Positions 1 through 9,191 of a DNA stretch of 64,000 nucleotides are shown piece after piece. The notes under the pieces were generated by a model that was not told the DNA's origin, searched no databases, and was given only the letters and a program-made list of their open reading frames with translations. Location of the stretch: assembly GCA_040752515.1 (NCBI GenBank), contig JBFMGQ010000009.1:44323-108322 (forward strand), given 5' to 3'. How positions within the stretch are numbered: position 1 is the stretch's first letter; every line of letters begins with the position of its first letter. Position numbers and translations under genes: made by a program. This DNA is from Tenuifilum sp040752515. Its GTDB lineage: Bacteria; Bacteroidota; Bacteroidia; Bacteroidales; Tenuifilaceae.

Positions 1-526
1 TGTAGTTGCGGCTTGCAAAAACATCCTCGTTTTCCAAGCCACCATAATCAATCTTACGCCAGAAATCCTCGCCGTATCCTGTACTTCCCCGATACTCCGG
101 GGCAACTACAACGTAGCCTTGGGCAATCATTTCCCGCACTATATGGGTGTGGTAGGTGGTAAAATCGGCATGAACACCGCCATGGGGTAGAACAATCAGT
201 GGGTACTTTTTTGATAGGTCAATACCACGGGGTATAAACACATACGTCCAAAATTTAACAGGGTTGTTAGCACCCATGGCTGTGGGGTTCTTTACATTTG
301 ATGATGGTGGCCCATATATGAAAACCTTATCAATGAAAGCAACATCGCCTAAACGATTAAACCAAAGAACATCGTCAATCTGTTTTTCAAGAACATCGAT
401 TCTGTGATTCAGACTCTCATTCTCTTTTAGCAGCTCATTAACCTTGTTCTCAAGGTTTTGTTCGGTTTGTGCATACGCTGGCAGTAATGCCAAGGCCATG
501 AACAATGTTAAAAGGTATCGTCTCAT
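1..526 (-). CDS. S9 (prolyl oligopeptidase) family peptidase, N-terminal part only
   Basis: The gene runs off the left edge, so only the first ~175 residues are visible. It opens with a signal peptide (MRRYLLTLFMALALLPAYAQ), followed by a heptad-like stretch (~21-55) that could form a short coiled coil. It then enters an alpha/beta-hydrolase fold: LIVLPHGGVHADF, and the S9-type run APEYRGSTGYGEDF. The catalytic GxSxGG serine would lie beyond the window, so activity cannot be judged. It is probably a periplasmic or secreted serine peptidase. The start is the ATG at 524-526, the only one that gives a signal peptide. Confidence 0.8.
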   Translation of the reverse strand, partial: MRRYLLTLFMALALLPAYAQTEQNLENKVNELLKENESLNHRIDVLEKQIDDVLWFNRLGDVAFIDKVFIYGPPSSNVKNPTAMGANNPVKFWTYVFIPRGIDLSKKYPLIVLPHGGVHADFTTYHTHIVREMIAQGYVVVAPEYRGSTGYGEDFWRKIDYGGLENEDVFASRNY

Positions 527-851
527 AGCTGTTTTTTAATATTGATTCCTTTATACTCAAATGGTTTAGTAAAGGTAATAAATTATAGTGAATGAACAAT
601 TAGCATGGCTAGGTGGGAGAAGTGAATAGCTATAAGGGTTAGCTAAGCGGAAAAGATTCGGAATGATACGGAATGATTCGGAATGATTCGGAATTACTCG
701 GAATGAATCGGAATAGCTCGGAAAGATTCCGAATAAACCTAATATGATGATGGAGTAGAAAGATAGAAGGAAAATGAGTAGCAAAAACCTTGAATCCCGC
801 TAATGCGGGACAGACTCTTAAACCTTGAACCCCACTTTGCGGGACTAACTT
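527..851. other. Gene-free stretch with short repeats
   Basis: This holds no convincing gene. The reading frames across it are made of the 10-bp repeat at 651-734. It also holds two ~34-bp direct copies (about 785-819 and 820-853) beginning AACCTTGAA and containing CCCGC...GCGGG-type stems. These stems lie just past the stop of the minus-strand ABC permease and may end its transcript. Confidence 0.6.
651..734. repeat. 10-bp tandem repeat, about 8 units, consensus GAATGATTCG
   Basis: Units start every 10 bases from 651: AAAAGATTCG, GAATGATACG, GAATGATTCG twice, GAATTACTCG, GAATGAATCG, GAATAGCTCG, GAAAGATTCC. The core GAATGATTC is itself a 9-bp palindrome (GAAT-N-ATTC). The period is close to one DNA helical turn, so every unit faces the same side of the helix. 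Confidence 0.9.
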
Positions 852-1667
852 TTAAAAATCTTTCCTTCTAAAAATAATGTACGATAGAACCGTGAAAAGG
901 GCAATGTAAATGACAGCAATCACTATATTCTGGGTGAGCGAGGTACCACTGTTTATGGCATCGAGGGTATTTAGGGTGCCTGGGTCTAACTGCTCGTTTA
1001 CGTTGAACTGCCTTGCCATGATGCCAAGGAAATCGGGCATGGGAGTAAGGTTTGATATTATCTTAACGGGCATTAACATGGCAACTGAATCGGGTAAAAA
1101 GAGGCGAATTATTGGCTCAATTAAAGCAAAGTAAAGCAGGTATATAACTATGGTTAGGGCGATATTTCGGGTAAGCATAATGATTAGGAGCGCTATGGAA
1201 AAGTATCCAAGCATTTGAATAAAAAGTACTAGAATGTATCCGTATCCGGTAAAAAGGTTTTGCCACGAGTTTAATACAGGTGTGGCAAAAAGGGCTATGA
1301 GGGTTACAATTACAACTACGTATAGTGCAATTAGCAGTAGGAGTGACAGTTTTGCTTTAAAAAGCTGATTGCGACTAAACCCATCGAGCAAACCGCGGCG
1401 GAAGGTGCCGAATAAAAAATCGTTACCACTTAGAATTATTGAAAGAAGTGCTAAAATCAAATTAAACCAGCTGGCTAACCATGCCACTGTTCCCCATGTG
1501 TAGGGTTTTGAAAGTAATATATTGGTCTCAACTCCGTTGAGGTTTAAAGTGGCATTATTTGCAACCATAAGAACAAGCAGGAAAAGAATGGCATGGAGCG
1601 ATAATAGAACCCAAAAGGTTGCATATCCAAAGGTTTTTATCAGTTCCGCTTTAATGGCTCGCATCAT
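852..1667 (-). CDS. ABC-2 type transporter permease
   Basis: A 271-aa membrane protein with about six hydrophobic segments (roughly residues 15-38, 60-82, 105-130, 142-165, 168-190, 240-262) and no signal peptide. This is the architecture of ABC-2 family permeases. It starts 10 bp after the stop of the ATPase gene, so the two form an operon and presumably one exporter in the inner membrane. The substrate cannot be read from the sequence. The N-terminus (MMRAIKAELIKTFGYATFWV) is typical of Bacteroidota ABC-2 subunits, in which the first helix follows a short basic cytoplasmic stretch. Confidence 0.85.
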   Translation of the reverse strand: MMRAIKAELIKTFGYATFWVLLSLHAILFLLVLMVANNATLNLNGVETNILLSKPYTWGTVAWLASWFNLILALLSIILSGNDFLFGTFRRGLLDGFSRNQLFKAKLSLLLLIALYVVVIVTLIALFATPVLNSWQNLFTGYGYILVLFIQMLGYFSIALLIIMLTRNIALTIVIYLLYFALIEPIIRLFLPDSVAMLMPVKIISNLTPMPDFLGIMARQFNVNEQLDPGTLNTLDAINSGTSLTQNIVIAVIYIALFTVLSYIIFRRKDF

Positions 1668-1676
1668 GGTTGGTTT

Positions 1677-2567
1677 TTACTTTCGAATAAGTTTGATGAA
1701 TAGCTCCTCAAGGTTTAAATTGCGAATTTCGAACGAATTAACGGCAATGCCATGGCTTTGAAAATCGTTTATCAATGAAACCTGCTGCTCACTTTTATTC
1801 ACTAATAGCTTGAATGCATTACCGTTTCTTTCCAGTAGTTCAATGTCTGGATTGCTGCTAAGATACCCGATTAGGTTCTCTGCATTACGAACATCAACAA
1901 TAGCAACTTTAGCCGAAGTAAGCAACTCATTAACCGCTCCATAGGCCTGTAAAAGCCCCTTCTTAAGAATTGCCACGTGTGAGCAGGTGCGTTGTACCTC
2001 ATCGAGGTTGTGGCTTGCCAGAATGATGGTAGTGCCACTGGCATTCAACCTTTTAATAAGATTCCTTACCTCTACAATTCCTTCTGGGTCTAAACCATTG
2101 GTGGGCTCATCGAGTACAATAATTTGGGGTTTGCCAAGTAATACTTGAGCTATGGCCATGCGTTGCTTCATACCAAGCGAAAAGGTGGCAACCTTGGCTT
2201 TAAGGTTGGGTGTTAGGCCAACCATCTCGATGGATGGGAAAATTTCTCTATAGTTAACGTTTTTGGCTAGGGCACTTATGCGCATGTTATCGTAAAGCGA
2301 AAGGTAGGGGTAAAAGGTAGGGACTTCAACTAGCGCTCCTACTCTGGTGTTTGGAACTTGGTTTGAGGGCATATTGAACCACTTAAACTCCCCCATAGAA
2401 GGGTAGCGCAATCCCATAATTATTGATAGTAGCGTGGTTTTACCACTGCCATTTGGGCCAAGAATGCCAAGAACCTGACCCGTTTTAACCTCAAGGGAAA
2501 AACCACTAAGAGCCACGGTAGTACCGTAGTTCTTAGTCAGATTGTTTATGGATAGGAGTGTATGCAT
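1677..2567 (-). CDS. ABC transporter ATP-binding protein
   Basis: A 296-aa ATPase with Walker A GPNGSGKT (residues 37-44), a signature-region variant FSLGMKQR (129-136) and Walker B VLDEPT (151-156). The ~90-residue C-terminal extension after the ATPase core is usual for CcmA/YhaQ-type exporter ATPases paired with ABC-2 permeases. It lies directly upstream of its permease in the same transcript and powers that exporter at the cytoplasmic face. A short gap separates it from recQ upstream on the same strand, so co-transcription with recQ is possible. Confidence 0.9.
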   Translation of the reverse strand: MHTLLSINNLTKNYGTTVALSGFSLEVKTGQVLGILGPNGSGKTTLLSIIMGLRYPSMGEFKWFNMPSNQVPNTRVGALVEVPTFYPYLSLYDNMRISALAKNVNYREIFPSIEMVGLTPNLKAKVATFSLGMKQRMAIAQVLLGKPQIIVLDEPTNGLDPEGIVEVRNLIKRLNASGTTIILASHNLDEVQRTCSHVAILKKGLLQAYGAVNELLTSAKVAIVDVRNAENLIGYLSSNPDIELLERNGNAFKLLVNKSEQQVSLINDFQSHGIAVNSFEIRNLNLEELFIKLIRK

Positions 2568-2585
2568 GCCCTTTCCGGAATAGGG

Positions 2586-4790
2586 TTAGTTGCCCATTTC
2601 CGACATGAACTTGATACGCATGAGCCTGATTTCCTCCTCAGTAATATCGTCGTCGCCTAAGGCAGCCATTGCCTCCTCAATGCTCTCGGTTTGGGCTTCG
2701 TTACGGAAGTAGTCGAATATCTCCTCCTGCTTATCCTCATCGATAACCTTGTTGATGTAGTAGTCGATATTAATTCGTGTACCCGAGTTAACAATGGCTT
2801 CAATCTCGGTAAGTAGTTCATCCATCTCAAGGTTTTTAGCCTCAGCTATATCCTCAAAGTCCAACTTGCGGTCGATGCTTTGGATTATAAATACCTTTAG
2901 CAACGATTTGTTAGCCACCGACTTAACTACCATATCCTGAGGGCGGATTATCTCCTTTTCCTCAACATATGCCTTGATGAGCTCAACGAATTCCTTTCCG
3001 AAGCGTTTTGCTTTGCCAGCACCAACACCCGATATGTTCTGTAGCTCATCAATAGTGATAGGGTACTGAATGGCCATATCCTCCAGTGAGGGGTCTTGGA
3101 AAATTACAAAAGGCGGGAGGTTTAACTTTTTGGCCATCTTCTTGCGGAGTTCCTTGAGCATGTTCAGCAGCTCATCATCGGCTGCTCCTCCGCCTGCCTT
3201 GTCGGGCGATAGGCCTATGGCTTCATCGTCATCGCCTTCCTCGTAACGCTGGTCAAGGGTGAACATAACCTCATGGGGCTTTTCAAGGAATTCCTTTCCC
3301 TTAGGGGTTACCATCAGTAGGCCGTAGTTTTCGATATCCTTATCGATATATTTCATCACCAAAGCCTGACGGATAATGGAGTTCCAGAACATGGGGTCTT
3401 TATCGGCGCCTTCGCCAAAGGTATCGAGCTGATTGTGCTTGTACGATTTAATGGCAGCGGTAACATTGCCGGTGAGTATGTTAACAATGTGATCGCCCTT
3501 AAACTTTTGGTTAACGGCAAGTATGGTTTCCAGAACCATCTGAAGTTCGTCCTGTCCGTCGAACTGGGTTTTTGGGTTCAGGCAGTTATCGCACGAGTTG
3601 CAGTTGTCCTCAGTGTATTCTTCGCCAAAGTAGTTTAGTAGGGTTTTGCGACGGCACATCGACGATTCGGCATACGATACGGTTTCGAGCAGTAGCTGTT
3701 TACCTATCTCCTGTTCCGAAACAGGCTTACCCTGCATGAACTTTTCCAGTTTCTGGATATCCTTATAGCTGTAAAAGGTGATACACTGCCCTTCGCCACC
3801 ATCGCGGCCTGCACGGCCCGTTTCCTGGTAGTAGCCCTCAAGGCTTTTGGGTATGTCGTAATGGATTACAAAGCGAACATCCGGCTTATCGATCCCCATT
3901 CCAAAGGCAATGGTTGCCACAATAACATCAACCTCTTCCATCAGGAATTTATCCTGGTTCTCGGAGCGCGTGCTGGCATCCATACCGGCATGGTAAGGTA
4001 AGGCTTTTATGCCGTTAACCTTAAGAACCTCGGCCATTTCCTCAACCTTTTTGCGGCTTAGACAGTATATAATGCCCGATTTGCCAGGGTTATTCTTGAT
4101 GTACTTTATAATCTCCTTAACGGCATTAACCTTAGGACGAACCTCGTAGTAGAGGTTTGGCCTGTTAAACGACGATTTGAATACTGTGGCATTCAGCATG
4201 CCCAGGTTCTTTTGAATATCGTGTTGAACCTTTGGAGTTGCCGTGGCAGTAAGTGCAATAATTGGGGCTTGACCTATCTCGTTGATTATTGGACGTATGC
4301 GACGGTATTCGGGTCTAAAATCGTGCCCCCATTCCGATATACAGTGCGCCTCATCAATGGCGTAAAACGAGATTTTAACCTGCCTAAGAAACTGAACATT
4401 TTCCTCCTTGGTAAGCGATTCAGGAGCCACGTATAGCATTTTGGTGGTTCCTGCCATTATATCGTCCTTAACTTTTTGTATCTGGGCTTTATTGAGCGAT
4501 GAGTTCAGGAAGTGAGCTACCCCATCCTCAATCACAAAGCTTCGCATGTTATCAACCTGATTCTTCATCAGGGCGATAAGGGGCGAAATGATAATGGCGG
4601 TGCCGTCGAGTATGAGTGCCGGAAGCTGATAGCATAACGATTTACCTCCACCCGTAGGCATAAGTACAAAGGTATCGTTCCCGGCAAGTACATTATGAAT
4701 AATAGCCTCTTGGTTGCCTTTAAATGTGGTAAACCCGAAATACTTGTTCAGGTACTCTTTCAGCGAGATTTCCGATGCGTCAACTTTCAT
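2586..4790 (-). CDS. recQ: ATP-dependent DNA helicase RecQ
   Basis: A 734-aa superfamily-2 3'-5' DNA helicase used in recombination and replication-fork repair. Walker A PTGGGKS is at 46-52 and the DEAH box at 146-149, followed by the RecQ-specific aromatic-rich loop (CISEWGHDFRPEYR). The motif VI region contains QETGRAGRDG. Zinc-binding cysteines follow (CRR...CNSCDNC, ~380-405), then winged-helix and HRDC domains (HRDC ~535-605). The ~110 residues after HRDC are acidic and helical, as in many Bacteroidota RecQ proteins that are longer than the ~610-aa E. coli form. The gene is divergent from kpsF across a 170-bp spacer. Confidence 0.95.
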   Translation of the reverse strand: MKVDASEISLKEYLNKYFGFTTFKGNQEAIIHNVLAGNDTFVLMPTGGGKSLCYQLPALILDGTAIIISPLIALMKNQVDNMRSFVIEDGVAHFLNSSLNKAQIQKVKDDIMAGTTKMLYVAPESLTKEENVQFLRQVKISFYAIDEAHCISEWGHDFRPEYRRIRPIINEIGQAPIIALTATATPKVQHDIQKNLGMLNATVFKSSFNRPNLYYEVRPKVNAVKEIIKYIKNNPGKSGIIYCLSRKKVEEMAEVLKVNGIKALPYHAGMDASTRSENQDKFLMEEVDVIVATIAFGMGIDKPDVRFVIHYDIPKSLEGYYQETGRAGRDGGEGQCITFYSYKDIQKLEKFMQGKPVSEQEIGKQLLLETVSYAESSMCRRKTLLNYFGEEYTEDNCNSCDNCLNPKTQFDGQDELQMVLETILAVNQKFKGDHIVNILTGNVTAAIKSYKHNQLDTFGEGADKDPMFWNSIIRQALVMKYIDKDIENYGLLMVTPKGKEFLEKPHEVMFTLDQRYEEGDDDEAIGLSPDKAGGGAADDELLNMLKELRKKMAKKLNLPPFVIFQDPSLEDMAIQYPITIDELQNISGVGAGKAKRFGKEFVELIKAYVEEKEIIRPQDMVVKSVANKSLLKVFIIQSIDRKLDFEDIAEAKNLEMDELLTEIEAIVNSGTRINIDYYINKVIDEDKQEEIFDYFRNEAQTESIEEAMAALGDDDITEEEIRLMRIKFMSEMGN

Positions 4791-4865
4791 TTCCTTGTGT
4801 TTCCTCTGGTAACTTATTTAACTTTTGTTAATATGTTTGTTTCGCCTTTCAAATAAAAAAAACAA

Positions 4866-4873
4866 TACTTTTG
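4866..4873 (+). promoter_or_regulatory. Candidate -7 box (TACTTTTG) for kpsF-tatC
   Basis: TACTTTTG matches the Bacteroidota sigma-ABfr -7 consensus TAnnTTTG and lies 88 bp before the kpsF start, in the recQ/kpsF divergent spacer. No -33 TTTG stands at the expected distance, so this rests on the -7 box alone. Confidence 0.4.
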
Positions 4874-4960
4874 CTCTAAGATAAGCTTTTAAATTGAAAT
4901 TATGGTTTAGTTTAGTGTCTTTTAACAAAGGGACACAAATGTAGTAAAAATTGATACACG

Positions 4961-5923
4961 ATGAACTCAATGATAAAAAGTCTTGCCATCGAAACCATTA
5001 AATCCGAAGCTGCTGCTATTGAGAAACTTGCCGAATTCATCGACGATAACTTTGAAAAAACGGTTAACGAAATTTTTAACGGGAAAGGGAGAGTTATTGT
5101 TACGGGAATTGGCAAAAGCGCTATCATTGCTAGCAAAATTGTTGCAACCTTTAATTCTACTGGTACTCCGGCCATATTCATGCACGCAGCCGATGCCATA
5201 CATGGCGATTTGGGGATTATACAACCCGACGACATCATCATTTGCCTTTCAAAGAGTGGCAATACGCCTGAAATCAAGGTTTTAGTTCCTTTGATAAAGA
5301 ATTTGGGCAACAGGGTTGTGGCCATTGTGTCCAATACCGATTCGTACCTGGCACAAAAGGCCGATTATGTTTTACGCGCTACCGTTGAGCGTGAGGCTTG
5401 CCCCAATAATCTGGCACCCACCTCGAGCACCACAGCTCAGCTGGTTATTGGCGATGCCCTGGCTGTTTGCCTATTGAAACTTAGGGGCTTTACTCCTGCC
5501 GACTTTGCCCGTTTCCATCCGGGTGGCTCCTTAGGAAAAAAGCTATACATGCGGGTTTCGGATATTTTCTCGCAGAACAACGCACCCCGGGTTCATCCTA
5601 ACGACCCCATACCCTCAGTAATTATTGAAATATCATCAAAACGGCTTGGGGCTACCGCTGTAATCGACGATAATGAAAAGCTTTTAGGTATCATTACCGA
5701 TGGCGATTTGCGCCGTATGCTTCAGAATAACTCAACAATAGAGGGGCTTACGGCAAAGGATATCATGTCGAGAACCCCAAAAACAATCGATCCAAACGAA
5801 CTGGCCATTAATGCTTTCCACCTCATGGAACAGCATAAAATAACCCAGCTGCTGGTAATGGAGAACGATAAATACTTAGGTGTAATTCACATTCACGATA
5901 TACTTCGCGAGGGCATAGTCTAA
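4961..5923 (+). CDS. kpsF: KpsF/GutQ family D-arabinose 5-phosphate isomerase
   Basis: A 320-aa protein that interconverts ribulose 5-phosphate and arabinose 5-phosphate, the first step of Kdo synthesis for lipopolysaccharide. An SIS sugar-isomerase domain occupies ~30-175, with the phosphosugar-binding run SKSGNTPEIK. The family signature HPGGSLGKKL follows, then two CBS domains (~200-255 and ~268-320). Length and domain order match E. coli KdsD. The stop is 15 bp before tatC, so the two are probably co-transcribed. The symbol kdsD would be equally fair. Confidence 0.93.
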   Translation: MNSMIKSLAIETIKSEAAAIEKLAEFIDDNFEKTVNEIFNGKGRVIVTGIGKSAIIASKIVATFNSTGTPAIFMHAADAIHGDLGIIQPDDIIICLSKSGNTPEIKVLVPLIKNLGNRVVAIVSNTDSYLAQKADYVLRATVEREACPNNLAPTSSTTAQLVIGDALAVCLLKLRGFTPADFARFHPGGSLGKKLYMRVSDIFSQNNAPRVHPNDPIPSVIIEISSKRLGATAVIDDNEKLLGIITDGDLRRMLQNNSTIEGLTAKDIMSRTPKTIDPNELAINAFHLMEQHKITQLLVMENDKYLGVIHIHDILREGIV

Positions 5924-5938
5924 CCTATCCTTTTTGCC

Positions 5939-6724
5939 ATGAAAAGCAGGTCGGAGATGACCATTATTGAGCACCTGGCTGAACTACGAATGGTTTTGCT
6001 GAAGGTTACTGGTGCCATTGTCTTAGGGAGTGTAATTGCTTTTCTGTTTGGCAATAATATTCTCGATCTGATTACTCAGGTTTCAAATCCACAGTTTATC
6101 ACTAATCGTTGGTTTTGCGGGCTGGCAACTCTTTTAAACTCACCCCAGTTGTGTATTAATAGCACGCCGGTTGGATTGGTTAACATTGAACTTGCAGGGC
6201 AATTCACGCTCCATCTCAAGCTGGCAGTTATGGGTGGTGTTGTGCTTACCTTACCATATTGCTTAACTGTGCTTGCTGGCTTTATTTTGCCTGCTCTAAA
6301 AGACAAGGAACGTAAACTTTCACTAAAATTTTTATTTTTAAGTTTGGTTCTATTTATAGTTGGTGTTGCATTTGGTTACTATGTTATAGCGCCCATTGCT
6401 GTTCATTTCCTGGCAAATTACAATCTAAGCGAAATTATCGTGAACCATATCACCGTTCAATCGTTTATAGCAACAGTGTCGCAAACAGTATTAGCGATGG
6501 GAATAGGTTTTGAGCTGCCTTTAGTAGTTTTTTTTCTGACGAAATGGCACATCATTGAGATCGATTTACTTAAGCGCAATCGCCCAGTCGCTATCGTTGT
6601 TTTGCTTACTTTAGCTGCCATAATTACACCGCCCGATGTGTTCAGCATGATAGTTGTAGCGGTGCCACTTTGGTTGCTTTATGAGATTAGCATTTTTGCC
6701 ACTAAATGGGCTAAAATTAAGTGA
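5939..6724 (+). CDS. tatC: Sec-independent protein translocase subunit TatC
   Basis: A 261-aa polytopic inner-membrane protein and the core receptor of the twin-arginine translocase for folded proteins. The N-terminal signature EHLAELR is at ~10-16, followed by six predicted membrane helices. The conserved FxxPAL-type loop (FILPALKDKERK) and the helix-4 to -5 run containing GIGFELPLVVFFL fit the family. TatA and TatB are not in this window. The gene sits between kpsF and a DUF5686 gene with 6-15 bp gaps. Confidence 0.95.
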   Translation: MKSRSEMTIIEHLAELRMVLLKVTGAIVLGSVIAFLFGNNILDLITQVSNPQFITNRWFCGLATLLNSPQLCINSTPVGLVNIELAGQFTLHLKLAVMGGVVLTLPYCLTVLAGFILPALKDKERKLSLKFLFLSLVLFIVGVAFGYYVIAPIAVHFLANYNLSEIIVNHITVQSFIATVSQTVLAMGIGFELPLVVFFLTKWHIIEIDLLKRNRPVAIVVLLTLAAIITPPDVFSMIVVAVPLWLLYEISIFATKWAKIK

Positions 6725-6730
6725 TAACCT

Positions 6731-9181
6731 ATGAAACGCCTTTTGTCAGCCATCGTTGTATTTTTTGTTTTTACAAATCTTGCCTATAGCCAAGGGCAAA
6801 TTACCAAGGTAAGGGGAAAGGTTTTTGACGCCCAAACCAACGAGCCCTTACCATACGTTAACGTTACTTTTAAAAATACTACGCAGGGTACCATCACCTC
6901 TGAAAAAGGCGAGTTTTTTCTTGAATCGCGTACCGCAACCGATACCCTTTTGGTTTCGTTTGTGGGTTATAAGCCCGTTGCCCTTAAGGTTAAAAAGGGT
7001 GTTTATCAGGAAGTTTCGGTTAGCCTTGAACCTGAATCCATTGAACTTGAAGCTGTGGTTGTAAAACCTGGCGAAAGCCAGGCAAATCGAATTATCCGTA
7101 ACATCATTAAGAATAAGGATAGAAACAATCCGGCAAACTTTACCTATAGCTGCAAAAGCTACAATAAAATTCAGGTTGATATCAATAATATCGATGAGGA
7201 TATCAAAAAACGTAAGGTATTCAATCAGTTTCAGTTTATATGGGATTATGTTGATACCAATGCTGTAACCGGTAAAACTTACCTGCCAATATTTATAACC
7301 GAATCGTTATCGGATTACTACTACAGCGCCAATCCCAAAATGGAAAAGGAGATTATCAGGGCAACCAAGATGTCGGGGGTGAATAACGAAAGCGTGGCGC
7401 AGTTTACCGGTAAGATTTACCAAAGCGTTAATATCTACGACAACTATATCAACATTTTTGACCAGGGGCTGGTAAGCCCAATTTCCAACTCAGGGCTGCT
7501 GTTTTACAAGTACATCCTGCTCGACAGCATGTATATAGGTAACCGTTGGTGCTACCAAATATCGTTCAGACCACGCCGTAAAATGGAGCCTACCTTTACC
7601 GGTGATTTTTGGGTTAACGATAGTACCTGGGCCGTGGTTAAAGCCCAAATCCGGCTGTCCGATATGGTAAACCTGAACTTTGTGAACGATATGGTGGCCA
7701 CCGCTGAGTTCATGCCGCTAAACGACACCCTTTGGTTCCCAAAGCAAATGACACTTTTTGTTGATTTCAACTTAACCGATAAAACAACCGGTTTCTTTGG
7801 CCATAAAACCATTTCGTATAGCGATGTTAAGCTGAATGATGAGTTCCCCAAGGATGTAACTGAAATGCCCACAAACCTTAAGGTTGAGGAAGGGGCTCTC
7901 AACCAAAAGGAGGAGTTTTGGGCTCAGGCGCGCCCGTTTGAGCTTACCCCGCGCGAGGCTGGAATTTACCAAATGGTCGATTCCGTTCAGCAGGTTCCCA
8001 TGTATAAAACATTTATCGATATCATCGATATGTTTGTAAACTACTACTATACAGTAGGATACTGGGAAATAGGGCCATACTACCAAACCTATAGCTTCAA
8101 CGAGATTGAGGGTAACCGGTTTAAGGTTTCGGGTCGTACAAGCAATAAGTTCAGCAAAAAGGTTATGTTCGATGCCTTTTTGGCATACGGCGATAAGGAC
8201 GAGCGTTTAAAGTGGGGGGTAGGTACATTATACATGATCAACAAAAACCCACGCGAAGCGCTAGGAGTAAGATATAAGAGCGACATTGAACAGCTTGGGC
8301 AAAGCCCTTATGCACTTACTGAGGATAACATTCTTACCTCGTTCCTGCGTCGTAATCCCAATAATAAGCTTACGCTTGTAAAGGATTTTACTGCCTACTA
8401 CGAAAAGGAATGGTTTGTTGGCCTGTCGAATAAGCTTACCTTGAGTCACAGGATTATTTACCCAACCGTATTTATTCCGTTTACCCCCGTTTCGGGAGCA
8501 AGCGACCTTAGGAACATTACCAGTTCCACCATCACTTTAAATACCCGCTGGATAAAAGATGAGCGTTATGTTTCGGGCGAGTTCGAGAAGGTAAGTCTGG
8601 GCAGCAACTGGCCTGAGATTAATTTCGATATTACTAAGTCGTTTAAAGGAGTTGCTGGTTCCGATTACGATTTCTGGAAGCTACATTTAAACTACTACCA
8701 TAAGTTCAATGTCAACCCCATTGGCTATGCTCGCTTTATTGTGGATGCTGGCAAGATATTCGGAAAAGTTCCTTACCCCTTACTTCAACTACACGAGGGT
8801 AATGAAACCTACGCATTCGACAGGTATGCCTTTAACATGATGAATTACTATGAATTTGCCTCGGATCAGTATGTAAGCCTTTACTACGAGCACCATTTTC
8901 AGGGTTTCTTCCTAAACCACTTCCCGCTTTTGCGTCGCTTAAAGTGGCGCGAGGTTGCCACCGCCAAGTACCTGATTGGGAGCATCAGCAACGAGAATAA
9001 GCAAGTCCTGCAGTTCCCTGCTGGCTTAGGAGAGGTTTCAAAACCTTACGTAGAGGTAAGCGTTGGGGTCGAAAATATTTTCAAGGTTGTTCGCATTGAC
9101 GCCCTTTGGCGTCTAACCCATTTGGATAATCCAAACATCGAGCCTTTTGGCGTTCGAGTTGGGTTTCAGATCATCTTCTAA
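6731..9181 (+). CDS. DUF5686 protein with carboxypeptidase-like regulatory domain
   Basis: An 816-aa protein with a signal peptide (~1-20, ending AYSQ). An N-terminal CarboxypepD_reg-like beta-sandwich follows at ~24-105 (VRGKVFDAQTNEPLPYVNV, SFVGYKP). The long remainder ends in aromatic-rich alternating strands and a terminal GVRVGFQIIF, consistent with an outer-membrane beta-barrel. This architecture is widespread in Bacteroidota and its function is not established. It follows tatC by 6 bp and has patB immediately after it, so it looks like a member of the kpsF-tatC transcript. Confidence 0.8.
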   Translation: MKRLLSAIVVFFVFTNLAYSQGQITKVRGKVFDAQTNEPLPYVNVTFKNTTQGTITSEKGEFFLESRTATDTLLVSFVGYKPVALKVKKGVYQEVSVSLEPESIELEAVVVKPGESQANRIIRNIIKNKDRNNPANFTYSCKSYNKIQVDINNIDEDIKKRKVFNQFQFIWDYVDTNAVTGKTYLPIFITESLSDYYYSANPKMEKEIIRATKMSGVNNESVAQFTGKIYQSVNIYDNYINIFDQGLVSPISNSGLLFYKYILLDSMYIGNRWCYQISFRPRRKMEPTFTGDFWVNDSTWAVVKAQIRLSDMVNLNFVNDMVATAEFMPLNDTLWFPKQMTLFVDFNLTDKTTGFFGHKTISYSDVKLNDEFPKDVTEMPTNLKVEEGALNQKEEFWAQARPFELTPREAGIYQMVDSVQQVPMYKTFIDIIDMFVNYYYTVGYWEIGPYYQTYSFNEIEGNRFKVSGRTSNKFSKKVMFDAFLAYGDKDERLKWGVGTLYMINKNPREALGVRYKSDIEQLGQSPYALTEDNILTSFLRRNPNNKLTLVKDFTAYYEKEWFVGLSNKLTLSHRIIYPTVFIPFTPVSGASDLRNITSSTITLNTRWIKDERYVSGEFEKVSLGSNWPEINFDITKSFKGVAGSDYDFWKLHLNYYHKFNVNPIGYARFIVDAGKIFGKVPYPLLQLHEGNETYAFDRYAFNMMNYYEFASDQYVSLYYEHHFQGFFLNHFPLLRRLKWREVATAKYLIGSISNENKQVLQFPAGLGEVSKPYVEVSVGVENIFKVVRIDALWRLTHLDNPNIEPFGVRVGFQIIF

Positions 9182-9191
9182 ATCCTTTAGC

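Noticed and set aside
566..784. Open frame of 72 codons on the minus strand
   Set aside because: Its repetitive protein (SFRIIPN-like) is only a translation of the 10-bp tandem repeat.
4912..5334. 140-codon minus-strand frame
   Set aside because: Lies antisense to kpsF, which has clear SIS and CBS motifs.
9147..9191. Upstream start for patB
   Set aside because: Lies inside the end of the DUF5686 gene and adds residues not expected in the family.
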